This document shows positions 1-6,078 of a stretch of 47,930 bases of DNA, piece by piece (the stretch's first letter is position 1; each line of letters starts with the position of its first letter). Source of the DNA: Bacteroidia bacterium (lineage in GTDB: Bacteria; Bacteroidota; Bacteroidia; Bacteroidales; Azobacteroidaceae); assembly GCA_025996865.1 (NCBI GenBank), contig BNTV01000021.1, forward strand, positions 1 to 47,930. The letters run 5' to 3'. The position numbers and the translations under genes are program-made. Under the pieces are notes generated by a model that worked only from the letters and a program-made list of their open reading frames with translations, searched no databases and had not been told where the DNA came from.

Positions 1-70
1 CGGCAATCCTTTCAATTTTTGTTATCAAATCTTTGTATGCCTTGCTGTCAAATGTTATCACTTCCATCAT
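1..70 (-). CDS. Helix-turn-helix domain protein, N-terminal 23 residues only
   Basis: The reverse strand opens at two adjacent ATG codons (68-70 and 65-67) and reads MMEVITFDSKAYKDLITKI and on to the window edge without a stop. This N-terminus resembles the small helix-turn-helix (excisionase/MerR-like) proteins common on Bacteroidales mobile elements, which typically begin with a similar ITxxSKAYKDL stretch. The DNA-binding helices themselves lie outside the window, so the assignment rests on resemblance of the first residues only. It could mark the edge of an integrated element to the left. Confidence 0.5.
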   Translation of the reverse strand, partial: MMEVITFDSKAYKDLITKIERIA

Positions 71-425
71 TTGTAAATTTTTGACAAAGGTCTATAACGT
101 GGCAAAATAGATTTGCATAGTATGTATTGATTTTTCGTTTCAAATTATTGCGTAAAAGCAATTTACCTCAAATGTTAAAGTTTGTCTCCATTTTTATGAA
201 TGATAAAAATATGATTGCTATATTGTTGTTTTGTAGCTATTTATATTGATTTTTAAGGCTGTTTTATGTGTGCCGGGAATACATACTTCGATATAGTTGT
301 GCTTTTAAGTGTATGTTAATTAATAAAGAGTATCAAATACTTGCATGATTCAAAAATTAGTTGTAATTTTGAACCCGAAAAGTTAAGCAGTGAACGAAAG
401 ACATCTGCAAGACAAATATTGGTCT
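71..425. other. AT-rich intergenic stretch, no gene seen
   Basis: Between the leftward HTH gene and tRNA-Leu there is no open frame with recognisable content. A 91-residue frame starting at 341 simply runs through the tRNA and is not a gene. No convincing promoter box for the tRNA could be assigned. Confidence 0.6.
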
Positions 426-509
426 GCCCGGATGGTGGAATGGTAGACACGCAAGACTTAAAATCTTGTGACCATTACGGTTGTGCGGGTTCAAGTCCCG
501 CTCCGGGTA
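426..509 (+). tRNA. tRNA-Leu (anticodon UAA)
   Basis: An 84-nt class II tRNA cloverleaf. The acceptor GCCCGGA (426-432) pairs with TCCGGGT (502-508), with G-U as the first pair, and the discriminator is A509. The anticodon stem CAAGA/TCTTG encloses loop 457-463 with anticodon TAA at 459-461, which reads UUA. A long variable arm follows, as expected for leucine, and the T arm is GCGGG-TTCAAGT-CCCGC. The CCA end is not encoded. Confidence 0.95.
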
Positions 510-513
510 CGAA

Positions 514-556
514 AATAGGAAGTTTTTCAAAAAAAGAACTTCCTATTCTATTTTTT
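514..556 (+). terminator. Rho-independent terminator of tRNA-Leu
   Basis: AATAGGAAGTT (514-524) and AACTTCCTATT (537-547) form a perfect 11-bp stem with a 12-nt loop, followed shortly by six T residues (551-556). It lies 4 nt after the tRNA 3' end. Confidence 0.85.
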
Positions 557-637
557 AACTGTTGTAAAATGCCATTCGACAACTTCGATGTGTTGAATTG
601 GATTTTTTTATTCTAATGAACAAATTGTTCAACGCTT

Positions 638-670
638 ATTGGGTTAAATCGTTTTATGTAGTTATCTTTG
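638..670 (+). promoter_or_regulatory. Promoter upstream of the tRNA-like sequence
   Basis: The -7 box TATCTTTG (663-670) matches the Bacteroidota consensus TAnnTTTG. ATTG (638-641) lies 21 nt upstream as a fair -33 box. Transcription would start near 677 and run through the tRNA-like region into the RING/TerD-like gene. Confidence 0.5.
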
Positions 671-702
671 TAAGGTTAAACAAACGATAATTTGAAATAA
701 TA

Positions 703-765
703 AAACCGGTCAAGTATAAGTTACTTCATTTAATTTGTGGTATTTACTTATTCAATTACCGGTTT
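703..765. repeat. 8-bp inverted repeat with a decayed direct repeat
   Basis: AAACCGGT (703-710) is matched in inverse by ACCGGTTT (758-765). The segment CCGGTCAA...TTACTTCA starting at 706 recurs at about 827-849, inside the expanded loop of the neighbouring tRNA-like sequence, so the insert and this leader share a partly conserved repeat of about 25 nt. Confidence 0.5.
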
Positions 766-770
766 ATACA

Positions 771-888
771 GGGGCGGTAGCTCAGTTGGTAGAGCATTAT
801 AATTTAATTTTGAAATTACTCGGTATCCGGTCAATTAAAATTTACTTCAGGGATATAAGGGTCGTTGGTTCGAATCCAACCTGATCCA
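771..888 (+). tRNA. tRNA-like sequence with a 52-nt anticodon loop (probable pseudo-tRNA)
   Basis: The two outer thirds are clearly tRNA. The D arm is GCTC/GAGC (780-783, 792-795) with GG in the loop, the T arm is GTTGG-TTCGAAT-CCAAC (864-880), and the discriminator is A888. TTATA (797-801) pairs with TATAA (854-858) exactly where the anticodon stem should be, with a normal 5-nt variable region (859-863). The loop between these strands is 52 nt instead of 7. The acceptor strands GGGGCGG (771-777) and CTGATCC (881-887) pair imperfectly, with one G-A mismatch and two G-U pairs. No anticodon can be assigned. It may be a decayed tRNA, a chimera of two tRNA halves, or an interrupted tRNA. Bacterial tRNA introns are normally much larger group I introns, so a true intron is not favoured. 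Confidence 0.55.
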
Positions 889-903
889 CAAAATAAAAAT
901 AAT

Positions 904-3141
904 ATGCAAAACAATTTATTAAAAGTATCCATCCGACAACAAGCCGTCTTTATTCCGAAAGATAAAACCGGGAGTGAAAAAGAAAATTTTTCGCAAACAA
1001 TGTCTGTTTTGTTGGCTAATTTACGAAAGTTAGGATATAGCGTTTCGGAAAAATTGTTGCATGCTTTGAATCAGGTCGTGCCCAATCAGCAAGTTGTTGT
1101 TTTTGATATGATGAAAGAGGTATTGGGCGTAAACCTCAATTGGGCGCCATTGGTTAAAGGCTGGGATATTCCCACCGGTGAATCAAGCTTAGACCATATC
1201 AGTACGCTGTTTGCCAATATCCTGAAAATTGACAAAGGCGTCCGTTTGCCATGCAGGCATTTGATTCCCGAAAATACTTTTCCATTGGAAAGATACAACG
1301 GTTGTCCTTTTTGCGGAACGCCTTTTGAATTTTCAAAAATAGAAAACTATGGACAGGGCAGCAAACTGAAAGTATTGGATTTATGGACAGAGGACGAACT
1401 GAATACTTATTTGAAAGACTTGCTGGAATCGCGTACTGCATTGGATGCGACTCAAACCGACAGCCTCAAAATTTTATTAAAAGAATTGCCTTTCCCCGAT
1501 GTGGAAATAAGTATGAAAGAGACGCAAGTCATTGCTATTGACTCGCTTATTGAGAAAGGAGAATCGGCGAAGGTCCAACGGTATTTTTCTACTCCGAACG
1601 ATATTTTGCGCTATTTGTGGTACAAAAAAACAGGGTTCTTACAAATCATCGAGCCTAAAACCATCATCAAGCGAACAGCTAAAAACAATACGCATCTTAC
1701 AAGATTTTTAGATAAATCGAAGGATGCAAAAGTGAATAAACGCAACGAATTAAAATTAAAATACAACCGCGAACAATGCCGGGTGGTCGCCACTTGGCTC
1801 AACAATCTGAACATGGATGTGGAAAAAGCCTGCGAAATCATGCATCCCAAACGGGGTATGTGGGTGCGGTTTATCCGGGGATTACGTTTAGCCGAATACG
1901 CAAAAAAGGACGGATTCGACTATTTGAAAACATTGATAGACGTATTTTACAATCAAACCTATCCTGTTTATCAAGGAGAAGTTGAAGGTTATCGGTTAAA
2001 AGCGGATGCAGAAAAAACACTCGCTTTGTTAAAACAACGTCCCGGATTATTTGCCCGTTCTTTGTTCGCCAATATGTTATGGTTTGGAGCAGACGAAACA
2101 GCAGCCGCTTTTGAGGAAGTAATGGACAAAGTTCCTGCGCGTCTGATTTTTACATTAAATATGTATGCGCAGAATTATTTCAATCCCAATCAAAAAAGAG
2201 CTGTGAAACCTTTGGGCGGAACAACCAAGGTGATTGAGCCGAATGAATTATTAAAGCTTTATACCGATGAGCAGTTGAAGCCAATGATAATAGCGGTGGA
2301 AGACCTTTGTATCAAAGCCATATCATCACGTTTTGCACGGACAGCGACAGACAACCAAACGATGTATATCGACCCGCAGTTGTTCAATATTCCCTTGTCT
2401 ATTGGCGACAGGAGCGAAACCGTTCAAGACTTGTCGGGTGCGCTGACAGGAACCCGTTTCCCGGTAGAAGGCAATGCGGTAAGGTTGTTTATGCAATGGG
2501 GCAAAGGCTTGCCTGCCCAACATCTTGATATGGATTTAAGTTGTCATATTGCGTTGGTTCATACCACAGAAGTTTGTTCTTATTATCAATTGACAGCATC
2601 GGGAGCGAAACACAGTGGTGATATACAAAGTATTCCTGATAAAATCGGAACGGCTGAATACATAGAATTGGACGTAAATGAATTGACTCGCGTTGGCGCT
2701 AAATATGTGACCTTTACGTGCAATGCTTACAGCAATGGGGCAATTTCGCCTAATTTGGTAGTCGGTTGGATGAATTCTGTCTATTCGATGGAAATTTCGG
2801 AAAAGACGGGAGTCGCATACGACCCGTCGTGCGTTCAGCATCAAGTGAGGGTAACAAAAAGTCTGACGAAAGGCTTGGTATTTGGCGTGCTGGATGTTGC
2901 AGCCCGTGAAATTGTGTGGCTTGAAATGCCTTTCGGAGGACAAACGGTTGCCGGTATGAACGCAACAGCCGTTGAAGCATTATTAGCTAAATTAAAAAGC
3001 AAAACGAAAATTGGCAATTTATTGAAAATAAAAGCTCAAGCCCAACAGATTAATATTGTCGAAACCAATGATGCGGATGAAGTTTATACCTTGGAATGGG
3101 CTATGAATACAGCAGCTGTGACGAAATTGTTGATTGATTGA
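904..3141 (+). CDS. RING-finger protein with C-terminal TerD-like domain (MXAN_6230/SCO0854-like)
   Basis: The protein has 745 residues. The frame is open from a TTG inside the tRNA-like sequence, but ATG 904 (MQNNLLKVSIRQQ) is the sensible start. A cysteine/histidine cluster C117-x-H119 ... C134-x2-C137 (LPCRH, NGCPFCGTPF) looks like part of a treble-clef/RING zinc site. The C-terminal third carries DMDLSCHIAL (542-551) and GAKHSGD (567-573), then an EYIELDVNEL strand, which resembles the calcium-binding TerD fold of tellurite/stress proteins. This combination fits the family annotated as MXAN_6230/SCO0854 RING domain proteins, whose function is not established; a role in stress or conflict responses is inferred from the TerD link. 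No other ter genes are adjacent. Confidence 0.65.
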   Translation: MQNNLLKVSIRQQAVFIPKDKTGSEKENFSQTMSVLLANLRKLGYSVSEKLLHALNQVVPNQQVVVFDMMKEVLGVNLNWAPLVKGWDIPTGESSLDHISTLFANILKIDKGVRLPCRHLIPENTFPLERYNGCPFCGTPFEFSKIENYGQGSKLKVLDLWTEDELNTYLKDLLESRTALDATQTDSLKILLKELPFPDVEISMKETQVIAIDSLIEKGESAKVQRYFSTPNDILRYLWYKKTGFLQIIEPKTIIKRTAKNNTHLTRFLDKSKDAKVNKRNELKLKYNREQCRVVATWLNNLNMDVEKACEIMHPKRGMWVRFIRGLRLAEYAKKDGFDYLKTLIDVFYNQTYPVYQGEVEGYRLKADAEKTLALLKQRPGLFARSLFANMLWFGADETAAAFEEVMDKVPARLIFTLNMYAQNYFNPNQKRAVKPLGGTTKVIEPNELLKLYTDEQLKPMIIAVEDLCIKAISSRFARTATDNQTMYIDPQLFNIPLSIGDRSETVQDLSGALTGTRFPVEGNAVRLFMQWGKGLPAQHLDMDLSCHIALVHTTEVCSYYQLTASGAKHSGDIQSIPDKIGTAEYIELDVNELTRVGAKYVTFTCNAYSNGAISPNLVVGWMNSVYSMEISEKTGVAYDPSCVQHQVRVTKSLTKGLVFGVLDVAAREIVWLEMPFGGQTVAGMNATAVEALLAKLKSKTKIGNLLKIKAQAQQINIVETNDADEVYTLEWAMNTAAVTKLLID

Positions 3142-3206
3142 TAGTTTGCCGCAAACATTTGCCGGTTATGCGCAATCAACGCACTGATATTTTCTCTATT
3201 CTTCTA

Positions 3207-3668
3207 TTATTTATGTAATCCGATTTGAGTCGCGTGCGTACTTGTTTTGATTTCTTTCGGTTGAAAAATGTATTCAATGATACCGGCTTCATCAATCAGG
3301 AAAGTCGTCCGAAAAGTTCCCATATATTTTCTGCCATACAAGCTTTTTTCACCCCATACGCCGAATTGCTCCACTAATTCTTTATCGGTGTCTGCAATCA
3401 AATCGAAAGGCAACTGTTGTTTTTCGATAAAGCCGAGATGCGATTTCTCATTGTCCACGCTTACGCCTACCACTTCATAACCGGCTTTCCGCAAATCGGT
3501 ATAATTGTCTCTGAAACTGCATGCTTCTGCTGTACAACCGGAAGTATTATCCTTCGGGTAAAAATACAAAACCAACTTTTTCCCCTTGTAATCACTTGCT
3601 TTGATTTCTTTCCCATTTTGATTTTTCCCTAAGATTTCAGGGATTTTATCACCTAATTTTAATGCCAT
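3207..3668 (-). CDS. bcp: Thiol peroxidase, Bcp-type peroxiredoxin
   Basis: A 153-residue cytosolic peroxiredoxin that reduces hydrogen peroxide and organic hydroperoxides at the expense of thioredoxin. The motif NTSGCTAEACSF places the peroxidatic cysteine at C45 and the resolving cysteine at C50, the same spacing and numbering as E. coli Bcp. FYPKD precedes it and GTFRTTFLID follows near the C-terminus, as expected. Length is normal for the family. It is transcribed leftward from a canonical promoter (3688-3718) that is back to back with the promoter of the antitoxin-like gene. Confidence 0.93.
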   Translation of the reverse strand: MALKLGDKIPEILGKNQNGKEIKASDYKGKKLVLYFYPKDNTSGCTAEACSFRDNYTDLRKAGYEVVGVSVDNEKSHLGFIEKQQLPFDLIADTDKELVEQFGVWGEKSLYGRKYMGTFRTTFLIDEAGIIEYIFQPKEIKTSTHATQIGLHK

Positions 3669-3687
3669 TGGATACTGTTTTTATTTA

Positions 3688-3718
3688 CAAAGTTAGGATT
3701 TCATCTTGAATTTGCAAA
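3688..3718 (-). promoter_or_regulatory. bcp promoter
   Basis: On the reverse strand, TTTG (complement of 3715-3718) and TAACTTTG (complement of 3688-3695) are separated by 19 nt, a textbook Bacteroidota housekeeping promoter. It overlaps the divergent promoter on the other strand. Confidence 0.8.
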
Positions 3719-3735
3719 ATCATTTTGTATCTTTG
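3705..3735 (+). promoter_or_regulatory. Promoter of the antitoxin-like gene
   Basis: CTTG (3705-3708), a 19-nt spacer and TATCTTTG (3728-3735) form a good Bacteroidota promoter, 25 nt before ATG 3761. It shares about 14 bp with the divergent bcp promoter. Confidence 0.7.
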
Positions 3736-3760
3736 TGGCAGAATATTAAATATAGTAACT

Positions 3761-3937
3761 ATGGCAATACCGGTAAGAGGCATACCCGTCTTAGAAGGTG
3801 AGGTAGCCGAAAGATTTGAAAGAGAAAGACTCAAAGCAGAGCAAAGACGTGGAACAATTAAGTTTTCTCAGGAAAAGATTGATAGTTTCAGAAAATCAAT
3901 GCAAGAATATTATCAGCGACTTTATGGAATTCATTGA
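3761..3937 (+). CDS. Small antitoxin-like protein preceding an acetyltransferase
   Basis: A 58-residue charged protein starting MAIPVRGIPVLEG, followed by ERFERERLKAEQRRGTIKFS. It resembles the short Bacteroidales proteins with an IPVRGIP start and an RGTIDFS-like centre that are encoded just upstream of GNAT acetyltransferase toxins. ATG 3761 was chosen because it follows the promoter at 25 nt; an upstream in-frame start at 3725 would lie inside the -7 box. The C-terminal tail (QEYYQRLYGIH) overlaps the next gene by 14 nt and may derive from a deletion junction. The toxin-antitoxin role is inferred from context. Confidence 0.5.
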   Translation: MAIPVRGIPVLEGEVAERFERERLKAEQRRGTIKFSQEKIDSFRKSMQEYYQRLYGIH

Positions 3938-4310
3938 AACATCTTGTTTTCTAACTGAACTTGACGAAAAAACCTCAGCACTCATTCCACATGAAAAAAG
4001 CCTTAGCTCTTATCCGGCTTATTTAGTCTGTCGGTTAGGCGTAAATGTTGCTTTTCAAGGCAAAGGAATAGGGAGTGATTTGATGAATAATATAAAACTA
4101 TGGATATTAGAACCTAACACCAAAGGCGGTTGTCGCTATGTAGTTGTTGATGCTTACAACAATGAAGTCACAAGACAATATTATGCAGCCAATGACTTTA
4201 AAGATGTTTTTTCGACTGAACAGCAAGAAAAAGAATATTTGGGTATGCTTCCCGAAAAGGAACTAAAAACAAGATTAATGTATTTTGATTTAATTCAAAT
4301 AACTGTATGA
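3924..4310 (+). pseudogene. GNAT acetyltransferase lacking its N-terminal part
   Basis: The frame reads FIETSCFLTELDEKTSALIP, then LVCRLGVNVAFQGKGIGSDL. This is the acetyl-CoA binding motif A (R/Q-x-x-G-x-G) of GNAT enzymes, and the frame continues to the usual EYLG...LKTRLMYFDLI end. Full-length relatives carry roughly 40-50 more residues before this, including the first strands of the fold and an HCGxxxLDxFF-like start. Those residues are missing, and the reading frame runs back instead into the antitoxin-like gene in another frame. I infer a deletion that joined the two genes. A 128-residue product from ATG 3924 could be made but is unlikely to be an active enzyme. Confidence 0.6.
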
Positions 4311-4336
4311 TGCTCTTACCTAACTTTCCTCAATTA

Positions 4337-4367
4337 CAAAGTTAGGATTCTATCCCGGATTTACAAA
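4337..4367 (-). promoter_or_regulatory. Second copy of the bcp-type promoter, pointing left
   Basis: Complement of 4364-4367 gives TTTG and complement of 4337-4344 gives TAACTTTG, 19 nt apart, within about 40 bp that closely match the bcp promoter region (both contain TTACAAAGTTAGGATT). It would transcribe antisense into the acetyltransferase remnant. It may be a duplicated fragment left by rearrangement. Confidence 0.55.
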
Positions 4368-4411
4368 ATCAAATGAATTTTTAATGTATATTTGTCCTTT
4401 AATTCATTAAT

Positions 4412-5578
4412 ATGTTTCCGATTCTAAAAATTGTTCTGTACATATTCATTGTTGCCGCTCTCCTATTCATTGGATATTTGGCTTTAATTATTGTTTCTTT
4501 TGCAGGAATTGGTAAATTTTATGTTCCTGTGATTATTATTAGTGGTATTTCATTGTTAGTGTTGGTTTTATTACAAATGTTTCACTTTGTAAAATCTAAA
4601 AAGATGAAAATTGCGTGGACTATATTTTTATCCTTGTTGGTTGTGTCTTGTGGCGTATATGAAGGTGGAAATGCTTATGACAGAAGTATTACCAGAGTAC
4701 GGGAAGGAGATGTTAACCTGAATTTATATTCTCCTTTTGCAGACAACACCAAAGCGGTAATTTTAGATGAACCGTCCTCGTTGAAGTTGGAAACCGATTT
4801 GCCCTTGTTGGATGGAGCAACGGCGCTTTATCCGTTGTATGCTGCTTTTGCACAAGCCGTATATCCGAAAAAGACCTATCATTTATACAATAACAATAGC
4901 AAAGTTGTTTGCAATAACACGATTCGTTCTTATCAATCACTTATTAAAAAAGAGGCAGACATAATCTTTGTTGCTCCTCCATCGAAAGAACAGTTAGAAA
5001 TAGCCGAAAAAGCCGGAGTAACTTTCCGTTTTACACCAATAGGTAAAGAAGCCTTTGTGTTTTTTGTCAATGTACACAACCCCGTTGATAATTTGACTAT
5101 TGAGCAGTTGCAAGCTATTTATTCCGGTGAAATCACGAATTGGAAAGCAGTTGGAGGCAATGATGAAAACATACGCCCTTTTCAACGGAATAAAAATAGT
5201 GGTAGTCAGACTGCATTCATTCATTTCATGAAGGGAAAAACCATCAGGGAAGCCCCCAAAGAAGATGTTCCAAGCGGAATGGGCGGTATTATATCGCAAA
5301 CCGCGGATTATGCTAATTACGGTAATGCGATTGGCTTTTCTTTCCGGTTTTATGCCAATGAAATGGTTAATAATGAATACATTAAATTGCTAAAAATCAA
5401 TGGTGTATATCCGGATTTGGAAACCATCCGAAGGGACGAATATCCGCTTGCTTCGCAATTCTTTGCCGTCACATTATCTGATAATGGGAAACCGAATGTG
5501 CTGAAATTGTTGGATTGGATAGTTTCGGAACAATGTCAGCAGTTGGTAGAAAAGACAGGGTATTGTCCGATGAAATAA
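4412..5578 (+). CDS. Membrane-anchored PstS-like substrate-binding protein
   Basis: A 388-residue protein with three hydrophobic segments at about 5-28, 36-57 and 68-85, followed by a periplasmic-binding-protein domain. LLDGATALYPLYAAF near residue 130, FAQAVYP, and PFQRNKNSGSQTAF in the middle are typical of the phosphate ABC transporter binding-protein (PstS, PBP-like) superfamily. The C-terminal end LLDWIVSEQCQQLVEKTGY is also typical. Unlike true PstS it is anchored by several membrane helices instead of a signal peptide, and no pstCAB genes are nearby. It may therefore act as a sensor or in a stand-alone role. A -7 box TATATTTG lies at 4387-4394. Confidence 0.7.
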   Translation: MFPILKIVLYIFIVAALLFIGYLALIIVSFAGIGKFYVPVIIISGISLLVLVLLQMFHFVKSKKMKIAWTIFLSLLVVSCGVYEGGNAYDRSITRVREGDVNLNLYSPFADNTKAVILDEPSSLKLETDLPLLDGATALYPLYAAFAQAVYPKKTYHLYNNNSKVVCNNTIRSYQSLIKKEADIIFVAPPSKEQLEIAEKAGVTFRFTPIGKEAFVFFVNVHNPVDNLTIEQLQAIYSGEITNWKAVGGNDENIRPFQRNKNSGSQTAFIHFMKGKTIREAPKEDVPSGMGGIISQTADYANYGNAIGFSFRFYANEMVNNEYIKLLKINGVYPDLETIRRDEYPLASQFFAVTLSDNGKPNVLKLLDWIVSEQCQQLVEKTGYCPMK

Positions 5579-5629
5579 TTTTTTCTTTTACAGACAATAT
5601 CCCGTCTCATTTTTATTTCTCCAACATAT

Positions 5630-5863
5630 TTACTTTTTAAGAAATATTGTTGACAGAAATACGGCGAGACGTTGTTCCGGATAATGTCTTGAATACAAGC
5701 GTAAAAGCCACAAGAAGAATAAGATTGCCAACAATCCCGACAAGAATATGATAAGCAACCGCCATCCTTTAGTAGTGAATATTCCAATGGCCGTAAATAC
5801 AGCTAAATGTATTGCCATTATAAGCCAAAATGACCGTGATAGTAATTTTTTTGCGTTCTTCAT
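5630..5863 (-). CDS. Small two-helix membrane protein, unknown function
   Basis: A 77-residue protein with two hydrophobic stretches (about 13-30 and 34-53) separated by TTKGWR, and a basic tail ending in FLKK. A TAACTTTG -7 box (complement of 5883-5890) lies 20 nt before the start codon, which supports it as a real gene. It is not recognised as a known family. It is convergent with the PstS-like gene. Confidence 0.55.
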   Translation of the reverse strand: MKNAKKLLSRSFWLIMAIHLAVFTAIGIFTTKGWRLLIIFLSGLLAILFFLWLLRLYSRHYPEQRLAVFLSTIFLKK

Positions 5864-5946
5864 TTTTCCAAATTTGCGTTTGCAAAGTTAGCAATAAAAA
5901 TAGAAAATCACGACAATATTCAATTACAACAAAATAGACGTTATTG

Positions 5947-5978
5947 GTTGATTTATTAAATTAAACTGACTACCTTTG
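5947..5978 (+). promoter_or_regulatory. Promoter of the M6 metalloprotease gene
   Basis: GTTG (5947-5950), a 20-nt spacer and TACCTTTG (5971-5978) fit the Bacteroidota consensus and imply a 5' leader of about 95 nt before ATG 6079. Confidence 0.6.
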
Positions 5979-6078
5979 CCGTTGATATAAATAATTCAAT
6001 AACTACGGTTCTTGTATGTCTTCTATATGAACGCAAAACAAAAAATAGCGGTCTAAACGCTTATACTAAACAATTTTT

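Noticed and set aside
341..616. 91-codon frame across tRNA-Leu
   Set aside because: It runs straight through the tRNA and its terminator; no protein features.
771..888. Group I intron in the tRNA-like sequence
   Set aside because: The insert is only 45 nt, far too short for a group I intron core.
2536..2943. 135-codon reverse frame within the RING/TerD-like gene
   Set aside because: Shadow of a strong coding gene on the other strand, cysteine/arginine-rich with no family resemblance.
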